In this document: one piece after another, positions 24,434 through 33,195 of the stretch
Layout of the letters: every line of letters starts with the position of its first letter
Position numbering within the stretch: position 1 is the first letter of the stretch
Assembly: GCA_900546215.1 (NCBI GenBank)
Contig: URCD01000011.1
Span: forward strand, 1 to 42,997
DNA length: 42,997 nt
Direction of reading: 5' to 3'
Origin: an uncultured Eubacteriales bacterium
GTDB taxonomy: Bacteria; Bacillota; Clostridia; Lachnospirales; Anaerotignaceae
Program-made: the position numbers and the translations under genes
Notes under the pieces: model-generated
Seen by the model: the letters and a program-made list of their open reading frames with translations, nothing else
Database searches by the model: none
What the model was told of the DNA's origin: nothing

Positions 24434-26101
24434 ATGAAAGAGTACAGTCAAAACGTGACCAACGGTGTGGAGAGGGCTCCCAACAGGTCGCTGTTCTACG
24501 CGCTTGGCCTGACCAAGGCCGAAATGGAAAGGCCTTTAATCGGTGTTGTTTCGTCTAAAAACGAAATTGTTCCAGGGCACATGAATTTGGATAAAATTTC
24601 AGAGGCAGTTAAGGCGGGAATAAGAATGGCGGGTGGAACTCCTATTGAATTTCCTGCCATCGCGGTATGCGACGGTATTGCCATGGGGCATATCGGAATG
24701 AAATATTCCCTTGTTACAAGGGATTTAATTGCAGATTCTACCGAAGCAATGGCACTGGCGCACCAGTTTGACGGTCTGGTAATGATACCTAACTGTGATA
24801 AAAACGTACCGGGGCTTCTTATGGCGGCAGCCAGAATAAACGTGCCGACTATTTTCTGTTCCGGAGGGGCAATGCTTGCTGGGACGCTCAGCGACGGCAG
24901 AAGAACCTGTCTGTCCCATATGTTTGAGGCGGTAGGCGCGTATAAGGCAGGCAGGCTTGACGCTGACGGACTTCAGGAATATGAGGAGAACGCATGTCCC
25001 TCCTGTGGCTCCTGCTCAGGAATGTACACGGCCAATTCAATGAACTGCCTGACTGAGGCAATCGGAATGGGACTTAGGGGAAACGGAACCATACCGGCTG
25101 TATATTCGGCTAGAATACGTTTGGCTAAGGAAACAGGAATGAAGATTATGGAGCTGGTTGAAAAGGACATCAGGCCAAGGGACATAATGACGAAGGAAGC
25201 CTTCCATAATGCCGAGACAATCGACATGGCACTTGGCTGCTCCACAAATACAATGCTGCATCTGCCTGCAATCGCGCATGAGTGCGGCATAGAAATGGAT
25301 TTGGATTTTACCAACGAGATTTCAAACAGAACGCCTAATCTATGTCATCTCGCTCCTGCCGGAGACGCGTATATAGAGGACCTTGACAAGGCAGGCGGAG
25401 TTTACGCGGTTATGAAGGAGCTGGCGGAGGCCGGACTTATTAAGACGGACCTGATAACCTGCACGGGAAAAACAATTGCCGAAAATATTGCCGACGCGGT
25501 AAATCTTAACGAGGAAATAATAAGGCCCATTGACAGGCCGTTTATGAAAACCGGCGGCATTGCGGTGCTTAGGGGAAATCTTGCTCCCGAGGGCTGTGTT
25601 GTAAAGCAGGCCGCCGTTGCAGAGGAAATGCTTGTACATAGCGGGCCCGCTAGGGTTTTTGACTGTGAGGAGGACGCAATAAAGGCGATTTATGACGGAA
25701 AAATTAAGCCGGGTGACGTTGTTGTTATCCGCTATGAAGGACCTAAGGGCGGACCCGGAATGAGAGAAATGCTGAACCCTACGTCGGCAATAGCCGGAAT
25801 GGGCCTGGATAAGGAGGTTGCGCTTATTACTGACGGACGTTTCTCAGGGGCCACCAGAGGGGCGTCAATTGGACACGTATGTCCCGAGGCTGCGGTTGGC
25901 GGACCGATAGGCCTTGTTGAGGAAGGGGATATTATCTCCATAGACATACCGGGAAGAAAGATTGACGTGCAGGTCGGCAGCGATGAAATGGAAAAACGCA
26001 GGGCGCAGTGGAAGCCCAGACAGCCTAAGGTGACAACAGGCTATGCGGCAAGATATGCCAAGCTGGTTTCAAGCGCTTCAAAGGGAGCTGTGCTCGAATA
26101 A
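24434..26101 (+). CDS. ilvD: Dihydroxy-acid dehydratase (IlvD/Edd family), second paralogue
   Basis: A 555-residue relative of the minus-strand ilvD. MIPNCDKNVPGLLM and CPSCGSCSGMYTANSMNC hold cluster cysteines; YEGPKGGPGMREML and ITDGRFSGATRG are present. NEIVPGHMNL replaces the PCN motif, again indicating the [4Fe-4S] type. In the 31-residue stretch starting NCDK, 21 positions match the other paralogue, so they are clearly homologous but diverged. The start at 24434 is set by AGGAGG 7 bases upstream; a TTG at 24404 is open but overlaps the operator. It leads a transcript with a BASS transporter and a CAT-fold enzyme. Which paralogue serves valine/isoleucine synthesis cannot be told. Confidence 0.9.
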   Translation: MKEYSQNVTNGVERAPNRSLFYALGLTKAEMERPLIGVVSSKNEIVPGHMNLDKISEAVKAGIRMAGGTPIEFPAIAVCDGIAMGHIGMKYSLVTRDLIADSTEAMALAHQFDGLVMIPNCDKNVPGLLMAAARINVPTIFCSGGAMLAGTLSDGRRTCLSHMFEAVGAYKAGRLDADGLQEYEENACPSCGSCSGMYTANSMNCLTEAIGMGLRGNGTIPAVYSARIRLAKETGMKIMELVEKDIRPRDIMTKEAFHNAETIDMALGCSTNTMLHLPAIAHECGIEMDLDFTNEISNRTPNLCHLAPAGDAYIEDLDKAGGVYAVMKELAEAGLIKTDLITCTGKTIAENIADAVNLNEEIIRPIDRPFMKTGGIAVLRGNLAPEGCVVKQAAVAEEMLVHSGPARVFDCEEDAIKAIYDGKIKPGDVVVIRYEGPKGGPGMREMLNPTSAIAGMGLDKEVALITDGRFSGATRGASIGHVCPEAAVGGPIGLVEEGDIISIDIPGRKIDVQVGSDEMEKRRAQWKPRQPKVTTGYAARYAKLVSSASKGAVLE

Positions 26102-26112
26102 TTAGTATTATT

Positions 26113-26135
26113 ATGCGGGTATAAAATGCCCGCAT
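26113..26135 (+). repeat. Hairpin between ilvD and the BASS gene
   Basis: ATGCGGG (26113-26119) pairs with CCCGCAT (26129-26135); only GAATTTTG follows, so it is a weak terminator or a processing/stability element. The remaining 26136-26211 stretch shows a ribosome-binding site and no promoter I can support. Confidence 0.4.
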
Positions 26136-26211
26136 GAATTTTGAAACGGGATGATGTAATCTATTAAAGTATTGGGGGATTTCATCGCCCATATATCAGA
26201 AGGGTGAGAAT

Positions 26212-27174
26212 ATGAAATTTGTAGAAAAGCTTGCCGCTCTGGCAGGCAAATATATGGCGGTTATTGTACTTATTGTTACTTGTATTTCTTTGTTTTTCTC
26301 ACAGGCAATGACATGGATTAAGGTAAGCTGGGTAAATCCGCTGCTTATGATTGTTATGCTTGGCATGGGACTTACGCTCAAAATGTCGGATTTTGCGGAA
26401 TGCTTTAAAAAGCCCAAGGGCGTTATAGGACAGACAATACTTCGTTTTGTTGTCACACCGTTTATAGCGCTGGGGCTTTCTAAAATATTTAAGCTTTCTC
26501 CGGAGCTTACGGTTGGCTTTCTGCTGGTGGCGGTATGCCCAGGCGGAACTGCGTCCAATGTTATGACGTATCTTGCAAAGGGGGATGTTGCCCTTTCTGT
26601 CGCAATGACGGGGGTATCAACCTGTCTGGCTCCGGTGCTGACGCCAATGCTTACCTTGCTTTTTGTGGGGGAAAAGCTTGATGTAAGCTTTGCAAGTATG
26701 TTCTTTTCCATAGTTAAGGTTGTAGTGGTTCCTATTGTTTTGGGCGTTATTTTAAACAAGGCGCTTCCAAAGCTCAGTGAGAAGCTCCAGAAAATACTTC
26801 CGCTGGTTTCGGTAATAGCCATTACTTTGATTGTAGGAGCAGTTGTTTCAAACAATGCTGCCAAAATTATGGAGGCCGGAATTGTAATCGTTGTTGTGGT
26901 AGCGCTGCTTAATATAAGCGGATACATAACAGGCGGACTGCTTGGAAAGGCGCTGGGCTACGGACAGCCTCAGATAAATGCCATTGCGATAGAGACCGCC
27001 ATGCAGAATTCAGGACTTGCCACCTCATTGGCAATAGCTAACTTTGCGGCTATGCCTATGGCTGCCATTCCGGGAGCTGTTTTCAGCGTATGGCATAATG
27101 TATTCGGCGCGGTTATAGCAAATCTTATGGCAAAGAGCGTGGATAAAAGGGCGGCGGACAGCCATGCCGAATAA
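26212..27174 (+). CDS. BASS family (bile acid:sodium symporter) transporter
   Basis: A 320-residue membrane protein with about nine or ten hydrophobic segments. LLMIVMLGMGLTLKMSDF, then VGFLLVAVCPGGTASNVMTYLAKGD and IAIETAMQNSGLATSLA are the family hallmarks, including residues that bind sodium in related structures. BASS members carry bile acids, and others carry pantoate, 2-keto acids or similar organic anions. Next to an IlvD enzyme, a carboxylate linked to branched-chain keto-acid, pantoate or sugar-acid metabolism is a reasonable guess, not shown by sequence. The stop overlaps the start of the following acetyltransferase by 11 bases. Confidence 0.9.
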   Translation: MKFVEKLAALAGKYMAVIVLIVTCISLFFSQAMTWIKVSWVNPLLMIVMLGMGLTLKMSDFAECFKKPKGVIGQTILRFVVTPFIALGLSKIFKLSPELTVGFLLVAVCPGGTASNVMTYLAKGDVALSVAMTGVSTCLAPVLTPMLTLLFVGEKLDVSFASMFFSIVKVVVVPIVLGVILNKALPKLSEKLQKILPLVSVIAITLIVGAVVSNNAAKIMEAGIVIVVVVALLNISGYITGGLLGKALGYGQPQINAIAIETAMQNSGLATSLAIANFAAMPMAAIPGAVFSVWHNVFGAVIANLMAKSVDKRAADSHAE

Positions 27175-27790
27175 ATATACTGTAATAGATGAGAGAAGCT
27201 GGAATCGGAGCGCACACTGTGCCGTATTCAGAAACTGTGTTGAGCCGATGTTCTGCGTTACCTTTGAACTTGATATAACCAATTTTTTAAATATGGTCAG
27301 AACAAAGGGTTATTCTTTTACAATGGCGATGATATACGCAGTCGGCAGATGCGCCAACAGCATTGCTGAATTCAGATACCGTTTTATAAACGGAGAAATT
27401 GTACTTTATGATAGGATAGACACATCGTTTACATATCTGGGCAGAGGCGAGGAGCTGTTTAAGATGGTAAACGTGAGAATGGCAGACACTCTTGAGGACT
27501 ATGTCCATACGGCGGCAAGGACGGCCAAGGAGCAGAAGGAATTCTTTACAGGCCCCCCTGGAAATGATGTTTTTGTTTTCTCGCCCCTGCCGTGGGTGTC
27601 CTACACTCATATTTCACATACCAACCAGGGCAGGCACGACAATGCTGTACCTATGTTTGACTGGGGTAAATATTTTGAGAGGGACGGAAAAATAATACTT
27701 CCGTTTTCAGTTCAGGCCCACCATTCATTTGTAGACGGAGTACATATAGGAATGCTGGCGGAAAGCCTGCAGAGATATTTAAACAAATAA
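27164..27790 (+). CDS. Chloramphenicol acetyltransferase-fold protein
   Basis: A 208-residue protein of the CatA-like family. The catalytic motif is HHSFVDG at residues 186-192, with H187 as general base and D191 as its structural partner. The N terminus has the DERSWNRSAH pattern that corresponds to the W-x-R segment of CAT, and the SFTMAMIYAVGR and DTSFTYL stretches fit. The usual length is about 215. Many clostridial members are chromosomal and not tied to chloramphenicol resistance. Overlap with the BASS gene suggests an acyl-transfer role on a related metabolite. Substrate is not predictable. Confidence 0.8.
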   Translation: MPNKYTVIDERSWNRSAHCAVFRNCVEPMFCVTFELDITNFLNMVRTKGYSFTMAMIYAVGRCANSIAEFRYRFINGEIVLYDRIDTSFTYLGRGEELFKMVNVRMADTLEDYVHTAARTAKEQKEFFTGPPGNDVFVFSPLPWVSYTHISHTNQGRHDNAVPMFDWGKYFERDGKIILPFSVQAHHSFVDGVHIGMLAESLQRYLNK

Positions 27791-27796
27791 AAAAAT

Positions 27797-27830
27797 GGAC
27801 TGCCTGAAGGGCAGTCCTATTTGTATTTTG
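27797..27830 (+). terminator. Terminator of the ilvD-BASS-CAT transcript
   Basis: GGACTGCC (27797-27804) pairs with GGCAGTCC (27810-27817); an imperfect T-rich tail (TATTTGTATTTT) follows. Confidence 0.75.
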
Positions 27831-27917
27831 AAGAATTTAAATTTGTAACTATACAATTTGCCGTTTTGTAACGCGCCTACCCAATTTAGTAGTAAACGAA
27901 CTTGTAGAGGTTAAGGT

Positions 27918-28499
27918 TTACTTTTTTATTGTTATTGGCTTAGGGCCGTCATCAGTCTCATTTTTGGGTTCCGTTGCCAATGTCAGCATAATATCCCCGT
28001 AAAGGTCGGCAACATTATTTTTCCAGTTGCGGCATATTGTCCTGGCCTGGTCCTTAGTGGCTACGTTAATGCTTATTTCCATAAGGGACGTTGTTCCGTC
28101 GCTGTCGTATACTCCGCACTTTACCGTATATTCATTGTTCATTTCCTGAAAATAGTTGGCCGTTACAGCATATTCGGCTCTTATCCTTTTGGAATTTTCC
28201 TTGGCGTATGTGTTTATTACAGTTTTGGCGTAGTTCGATATGTGCTTAATAAAATAATTCAGCGTATCCTCTCCGTCAGCCGTTATTGTGTAGCGGGTGC
28301 TGTTGTTTTCAGTGATCATCTCAAGAAGGCCACTGTCAACAAGCTCCGAAAGGTACTGCTGAATACTGAAATAGTCCATCAGGTTTTTCTCAAGGGCAAA
28401 CTGGCATATTTCACTGTTTGAGAGAGGAATCTCTATTTTTTCGATTAAATACAATATAATGAGCTTGTTTTCTGCCAAAGCCCTTGTATTGTCGTACAT
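27918..28499 (-). CDS. DUF4364 family winged-helix protein
   Basis: A 193-residue protein typical of clostridia. Residues about 8-75 (AENKLIILYLIEKIEIPLSN, then the YLSELVDSGLLEM and STRYTITADGEDTL segments) look like a winged helix with its wing; the rest is a mixed alpha/beta domain. A DNA-binding regulatory role is likely by fold, but no target is known. I use the ATG at 28499; the frame opens at a GTG three codons earlier, which overlaps the GGTGG ribosome-binding sequence. Confidence 0.75.
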   Translation of the reverse strand: MYDNTRALAENKLIILYLIEKIEIPLSNSEICQFALEKNLMDYFSIQQYLSELVDSGLLEMITENNSTRYTITADGEDTLNYFIKHISNYAKTVINTYAKENSKRIRAEYAVTANYFQEMNNEYTVKCGVYDSDGTTSLMEISINVATKDQARTICRNWKNNVADLYGDIMLTLATEPKNETDDGPKPITIKK

Positions 28500-28536
28500 A
28501 TTGACCACCGCCGATGAAATTTTAGACTAGATTTAT

Positions 28537-28565
28537 ATTATAAACTATTGTTATTAATTATACAA
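28537..28565 (-). promoter_or_regulatory. Promoter of the DUF4364 gene
   Basis: On the minus strand TTGTAT (28565-28560) and consensus TATAAT (28542-28537) are 17 bp apart, just past the end of the upstream radical-SAM gene. Confidence 0.6.
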
Positions 28566-28569
28566 TTAT

Positions 28570-29478
28570 CTATTTCAACAATTTTCCCTGATAACTTTCA
28601 TGCATTTTCATTTTTTTGTGTATCTCATTTAAAACACCGCGCTTGTCCATGCTCCATGTTGGCTGCACCAGCTCGCTGCGGTTTCCGTCGCCTGTCAGCC
28701 TGTGAATTACAATATTGGGCGGCATATGTTCTATCATATCAATGACTGTGTCTGTGTATTCGTCCCTCGTCATAACATGAAAGGGCTTATTTAGGTACAT
28801 CTCATGCAGCCTTGTGCCTCTGATAATATGAAGCAGCTGAAGCTTTATACCGTCAGTTCCGGCGTCGGCGGCAAATTTAACAGAATTTCTCATATCGTCT
28901 CTTGTTTCGCCGGGAAGCCCCAGTATTATATGGGTAACGGTTTCTATATTCCTTTCCTTAAGCTTTTTCATTGCTGAAGTATATACGGAATTTTCGTAGC
29001 CCCTGTTTATCAATCTGGCGGTTTCCTCATTGGAGGTCTGAAGGCCGAACTCTACCCAAAGGTGGGTTTCCTTATTAAGTCTGTCCAGCAGTCCGACAAC
29101 ATCGTCACCCATACAGTCCGGCCTTGTCGCTATTGCAAGTCCGTCAATTCCGTCGCAGGAAAGCGCCTCACGATACTTTCTCTCCAGCTCCTCAGCTGGC
29201 GCATAGGTATTGGTAAACGCCTGAAAATACGCTATATATTTAGCCTCCGGCCATTTATCAGATAACCGCTGCCTGGACAGCTTAAGCTGTTGTGCAATTG
29301 GCAGCTCCGCCGACGGAGCAAAATCGCCTGAACCGCTGCCACTGCAGAATATACAGCCGCCGTTACTGATATGCCCGTCCCTGTTTGGGCAGGTAAAGCC
29401 TGCGTTTACCGACAGCTTTACGGTTTTCGCGCCAAAGGTTTCCTTAAGATGGTCACTTAATGAGTTATATGGTTTCAT
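28570..29478 (-). CDS. TIGR01212 family radical SAM protein (YhcC-like)
   Basis: A 302-residue radical-SAM protein. The cluster motif GFTCPNRDGHISNGGCIFC is the long-spaced form (C-x11-C-x2-C here) characteristic of the YhcC/TIGR01212 family rather than the common CxxxCxxC. GLQTSNEETARLINRGY and HIILGLPGETRDD are the expected later motifs of this Elp3-like group. No C-terminal extra cluster is evident. The reaction of the family has not been settled to my knowledge. GGAGG precedes the ATG by 7 bases. It is divergent from recD2 and shares a compact promoter region with it. Confidence 0.9.
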   Translation of the reverse strand: MKPYNSLSDHLKETFGAKTVKLSVNAGFTCPNRDGHISNGGCIFCSGSGSGDFAPSAELPIAQQLKLSRQRLSDKWPEAKYIAYFQAFTNTYAPAEELERKYREALSCDGIDGLAIATRPDCMGDDVVGLLDRLNKETHLWVEFGLQTSNEETARLINRGYENSVYTSAMKKLKERNIETVTHIILGLPGETRDDMRNSVKFAADAGTDGIKLQLLHIIRGTRLHEMYLNKPFHVMTRDEYTDTVIDMIEHMPPNIVIHRLTGDGNRSELVQPTWSMDKRGVLNEIHKKMKMHESYQGKLLK

Positions 29479-29496
29479 TTTAATACCTCCACTAAT

Positions 29497-29547
29497 ATAA
29501 TAACCTGTCCCGGCTCATTTGTAAAATCGAAATTTGTATAGTATAAT
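29497..29547. promoter_or_regulatory. Overlapping divergent promoters of the radical-SAM gene and recD2
   Basis: Plus strand: TTGTAA (29519-29524) and consensus TATAAT (29542-29547), 17 bp. Minus strand: TTTACA (29525-29520) and TATTAT (29502-29497), 17 bp. The two -35 boxes overlap, so initiation may be mutually exclusive. Confidence 0.6.
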
Positions 29548-29569
29548 TAGCCAAAGGCAGGTGATACGG

Positions 29570-31843
29570 ATGGAAGAGGCTCTCATGCTCGAAGGAGCCG
29601 TTGAAGATGTGATTTTTTATAACGATGATAACGGCTATGCCGTTTTCGATTTTAAATCTGACGATGGGGATGAATTAATCTGCGTCGGTACCGTTCCTCA
29701 GATAAGAAGGGGCGATACCTTCAAGCTTTCCGGGGGAATGGTTATACACCCAACCTACGGCATGCAGTTTAAGGTCGAGTATTATGAAAGAATGGTGCCT
29801 ACTACGGCCGCTGCCATTGAGAAATATCTCTCCTCCGGCGCCGTAAAGGGAATAGGGCCTAAGACGGCTAAAAAAATAGTAGACAAGTTTGGCGCAGCCA
29901 CATTTTATGTTATAGAGGAAAAGTTTGACAGGCTGGTTGAGATAAAGGGTATAACCTACGACAAGGCGCTGGCCGTTCATAATTCATTTTGCTCACAAAG
30001 GGACGTAAGGAAGGTAATGCTGTATTTGCAGGAATACGGCGTCTCGCCTGCCTACGCCATGAAAATATATAAAAAATACGGTTACAGGACCATAGACGTT
30101 ATAAAGGAAAACCCCTACAGAATGGCCGAGGACGTAGTAGGCATAGGCTTTAAAATTGCAGACAGGATAGCCTATTCAATGGGGATACCGCAGGATTCTC
30201 CCTACAGGATAAAATCAGGTATTAAATATATACTTAACACGTCGCTTACCGACGGCAATGTCTTTATGCCGAGGGAAACGCTCATCAAGCAGGCCGGTGA
30301 GATACTTGATGTTGACGGGGATACGGCCAATAACTGCCTGCGGGAGCTTCAGATTGAGCATAAGGTGTTTAATGAGAAAATAGACGATATAGACGCCGTA
30401 TATCTTATGCCCATGTATTATACTGAAATAGCCGCCGCGAAAAAACTGCTTGAGCTGTCATTTTTCCATGATGACGCCGACATGGACAAAATAAATGAGA
30501 AAATCGACAGCGTGGAGGACAAAACAGGAATATACCTTGCCAGCCAGCAGAGAGAGGCGGTAATTGAGGCTATGAAGGAGGGAGTTCTTGTAATAACAGG
30601 AGGTCCCGGAACAGGTAAAACAACTATAATTCATACGATAATACAAATATTTAAAAGCGGCGGAATGGAGGTTGTTCTGGCGGCGCCAACGGGCAGGGCC
30701 GCCAAAAGAATGACGGACACAACTGGAATTGAGGCTAAGACAATACACCGCATGCTGGGAATGGCCTATACCGATGAGGACAGCGGAAGACAGAAGTTTG
30801 AGAAAAATGAGACGGAGCCGATAGATGCGGATGTGGTTATAATAGACGAGGTATCAATGGTTGACATGCAGCTTTTTAATAACCTGCTTAAGGCCGTTGA
30901 GCCGGGAACAAGGCTTATCCTTGTGGGGGATGCCAACCAGCTTCCGTCTGTAGCCGCAGGAAACGTCCTTAAGGACATAATAAAAAGCGGAAAAATCAAG
31001 GTGGTTCGTCTGACGGAAATTTTCAGGCAGGCAAGGGAAAGCGCTATTATTATGAACGCCCATAGAATAAACGGCGGGGCCGAGCCTGTAATGAACGGCA
31101 GCGGCACGGATTTCTTTTTTGTAAACGCCTCCTACGCTCCGGATATACCGTCAAAAATTGTGGAGCTTATAACAAAAAGGCTTCCGTCCTTTACAGGAGT
31201 GGATTCGTTTTCGGATATGCAGGTGCTCACTCCCATGCGCAAGGGCGATATAGGGGCGGCAGGGCTTAATAAAACCCTTCAGAGGGCGCTGAACCCTCCG
31301 TCACAAAAAAAGAACGAATATGAAACGCCGTCGGGTATTCTGCGCGAGGGCGATAAGGTAATGCAGATTAAAAACAATTATAATATAGCCTGGAAAATAG
31401 AAAATGAGGCCGGACGACCGATAGACGACGGTACAGGTATTTATAACGGAGATATGGGCATTGTTAAATCAATCAATAAGCAGGCTGAAACGGTGACTGT
31501 GGTCTTTGACGATATGAGACAGGCTGTTTATGAGTTTTCTGCTCTGGACGAGCTGGAGCTTGCCTATGCCGTCACAATACACAAGTCCCAGGGAAGCGAG
31601 TATCCGGTTGTCATTATTCCGATTCACAGCGGCCCTCCTATGCTTATGTCAAGAAACCTTCTTTATACGGCTGTGACAAGAGCCAAAAAATATGTAATAA
31701 TTGTAGGGCTTAAAAGCTCTGTTAACCGTATGGTTGCCAACGACAGGGAGGTAAGCAGGTATTCCGGCTTTGCCTATAGGCTGGAGAGCCTTTATGATTT
31801 TATGCTTGAAACAGGTGAGAATAATGAGGGAGTATCTTTGTAA
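29570..31843 (+). CDS. recD2: RecD2-like ATP-dependent DNA helicase
   Basis: A 757-residue SF1B helicase. The N-terminal part holds an OB-like domain and helix-hairpin-helix motifs (AVKGIGPKTAKKIV near 91-104). The motor has Walker A GGPGTGKT (344-351), Walker B VIIDEVSMVD, LVGDANQLPSV, and the C-terminal UvrD_C_2 motif TIHKSQGSEYP. This is the RecBC-independent RecD2 type, unwinding 5' to 3' in repair. The ATG at 29570 is chosen for its AGGTGA site; an upstream TTG at 29534 overlaps the promoter. The end overlaps comFC by 20 bases. Confidence 0.94.
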   Translation: MEEALMLEGAVEDVIFYNDDNGYAVFDFKSDDGDELICVGTVPQIRRGDTFKLSGGMVIHPTYGMQFKVEYYERMVPTTAAAIEKYLSSGAVKGIGPKTAKKIVDKFGAATFYVIEEKFDRLVEIKGITYDKALAVHNSFCSQRDVRKVMLYLQEYGVSPAYAMKIYKKYGYRTIDVIKENPYRMAEDVVGIGFKIADRIAYSMGIPQDSPYRIKSGIKYILNTSLTDGNVFMPRETLIKQAGEILDVDGDTANNCLRELQIEHKVFNEKIDDIDAVYLMPMYYTEIAAAKKLLELSFFHDDADMDKINEKIDSVEDKTGIYLASQQREAVIEAMKEGVLVITGGPGTGKTTIIHTIIQIFKSGGMEVVLAAPTGRAAKRMTDTTGIEAKTIHRMLGMAYTDEDSGRQKFEKNETEPIDADVVIIDEVSMVDMQLFNNLLKAVEPGTRLILVGDANQLPSVAAGNVLKDIIKSGKIKVVRLTEIFRQARESAIIMNAHRINGGAEPVMNGSGTDFFFVNASYAPDIPSKIVELITKRLPSFTGVDSFSDMQVLTPMRKGDIGAAGLNKTLQRALNPPSQKKNEYETPSGILREGDKVMQIKNNYNIAWKIENEAGRPIDDGTGIYNGDMGIVKSINKQAETVTVVFDDMRQAVYEFSALDELELAYAVTIHKSQGSEYPVVIIPIHSGPPMLMSRNLLYTAVTRAKKYVIIVGLKSSVNRMVANDREVSRYSGFAYRLESLYDFMLETGENNEGVSL

Positions 31844-32549
31844 GCTTATATTTCCCGAAAACTGTGTTTTCTGCCAAAGGCCGACAAAGCTGCACAGTGC
31901 AGAGCCAAGGCTTTGTGAGCAATGCGCAGAAAATATGCCCTTTCTGAACAATTTGTCAAGCCTTGACCATGAGGAGCCGGGAATTATCAGAGGCGTCAGC
32001 GTGTTCAGGTACGAGGCGGTTAAGGCTTCTGTATTCAGATTTAAATATGACGGCTATAGGTCCGATGGAGAGGCGCTGGCAGAATATATGGCCAGATATG
32101 TTATTGATAATGCTCTTATGGATATACTGTCGGCGGATATTCTTGTTCCCGTACCTCTGTGGAAAAAGAAAGAGAAAAAAAGAGGCTTTAACCAGTCTGC
32201 TGTTATTGCGGAGACAGTATCGGGGCTTGTTGATGTGCCGCATATTGACGACCTGCTTGTAAGAACAAGGGAAACAGCCGCTCAAAAGGGGCTTGACAGA
32301 AACAGAAGGCGAGAAAATCTGAGAGGCGCCTTTCGGCTTAACGAAAATTATAACATTAACGGAATGAGAATTGTTTTAATAGACGATATTTACACAACGG
32401 GAAGCACAATTTTTGAGTGCGCCAAAACGCTTTACGCGGCTGGCGCCGGGGAGGTAATGTACCTTGCGCTGTCATCTCCCGGCGCCCAAATGGATGAAAT
32501 TGAATATGATGACAAAAGCCTTATCGGGCCGTTTGGAAAAGGGGATTAA
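31824..32549 (+). CDS. comFC: ComFC-like phosphoribosyltransferase-fold protein
   Basis: A 241-residue protein of the ComF family. The N-terminal zinc-finger has paired cysteines, CVFC near residue 14 and CEQC near residue 33. The central PVPLWKKKEKKRGFNQS region and the PRPP-loop IVLIDDIYTTGST are typical. In Bacillus and Helicobacter relatives, ComFC helps handle single-stranded DNA in transformation. Starts at the ATG within the last codons of recD2 (20-base overlap), so the two are translationally coupled. Whether the organism is competent cannot be judged. Confidence 0.88.
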   Translation: MREYLCKLIFPENCVFCQRPTKLHSAEPRLCEQCAENMPFLNNLSSLDHEEPGIIRGVSVFRYEAVKASVFRFKYDGYRSDGEALAEYMARYVIDNALMDILSADILVPVPLWKKKEKKRGFNQSAVIAETVSGLVDVPHIDDLLVRTRETAAQKGLDRNRRRENLRGAFRLNENYNINGMRIVLIDDIYTTGSTIFECAKTLYAAGAGEVMYLALSSPGAQMDEIEYDDKSLIGPFGKGD

Positions 32550-32575
32550 ATGTGAGTTTTCACATTTTATCCCTT
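32548..32575 (+). terminator. Weak terminator after comFC
   Basis: AAATGTGA (32548-32555) pairs with TCACATTT (32560-32567), followed by TATCCCTTTTT. The stem is AT-rich, so efficiency is doubtful. It overlaps the stop codon of the convergent deaminase gene. Confidence 0.5.
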
Positions 32576-33034
32576 TTTATTACTGCTGAAATAGTCCGAC
32601 AAAACCTTAAGGCTTTCTTCTCTGAGTACTCCGGCTGTAACCTCAGGCCTAAATGGGGAATTTTCAAATACCGTTTTGCAGCATTCGTTTCCGTCCTCAC
32701 CGAGAATTTCGCATAAATCTATGTCGCTTGCGCCGTAAACAAGCCTGCCAAGCTTAGTCCAAACCATAGCTCCGCAGCACATGAAGCACGGTTCACAGCT
32801 GGAATACATAGTGTAAGCGCTTAAATCGGTAATATGCGTTTCGGCACAGAACCTGCGTATCAGCCCTGCCTCGGCATGAAAAGTCGGATCTGTCGCGGTA
32901 TAAATCTGATTTTCGTTTGTATAAACTATCTCCCCGTCCTTTACAAGTACGGCGCCAAAGGGCTCGTTTCCGTGCTCTACAGCCGCTTTTGACAGTTCAA
33001 TTGCCTTTTGCATAAAATACTCGTCTGTTTTCAT
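32567..33034 (-). CDS. Nucleoside/guanine deaminase family protein
   Basis: A 155-residue zinc-dependent deaminase of the CDA superfamily. The motif HAEAG at residues 53-57 supplies the zinc histidine and catalytic glutamate; SCEPCFMC at 79-86 supplies two zinc cysteines. Length and the GNEPFGAVLVKDG start resemble B. subtilis GuaD (about 156 residues) more than the tRNA adenosine deaminase TadA, which usually has a longer basic C-terminal helix. Guanine or related base deamination is the best guess. Purine salvage is also represented by the AzgA permease far upstream. RBS AAAGGAG is 10 bases from the ATG. Confidence 0.85.
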   Translation of the reverse strand: MKTDEYFMQKAIELSKAAVEHGNEPFGAVLVKDGEIVYTNENQIYTATDPTFHAEAGLIRRFCAETHITDLSAYTMYSSCEPCFMCCGAMVWTKLGRLVYGASDIDLCEILGEDGNECCKTVFENSPFRPEVTAGVLREESLKVLSDYFSSNKKG

Positions 33035-33070
33035 AATTCATTGTCTCCTTTAAATAAAATCCTACGAAAA

Positions 33071-33079
33071 ATTTTATCA
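33071..33079 (-). promoter_or_regulatory. Extended -10 promoter of the deaminase gene
   Basis: On the minus strand TGA followed by TAAAAT (complement of 33071-33076). No convincing -35 is seen. The rest of 33035-33195 holds the ribosome-binding sites of both divergent genes; I see no clear promoter for the P-type ATPase. Confidence 0.35.
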
Positions 33080-33195
33080 TGCTTTGCCCAGTATGTATAT
33101 GCCGAGGCGGCTTTTATTTTTATGTAATTATAAGCACGCTCGGTGAATAGATTATTTAAAGGGATTGTCCCAAAGTACGAAAGGAGAGTTGATGG

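Noticed and set aside
26196..26927. 243-codon minus-strand open frame opposite the BASS gene
   Set aside because: Composition (Thr/Ser/Ile-rich) is what a membrane-protein gene gives on its opposite strand; no ribosome-binding site.
27164..27790. Chloramphenicol resistance gene
   Set aside because: Only the CAT fold and HHxxxDG motif are seen; chromosomal operon context with metabolic genes does not support a resistance call.
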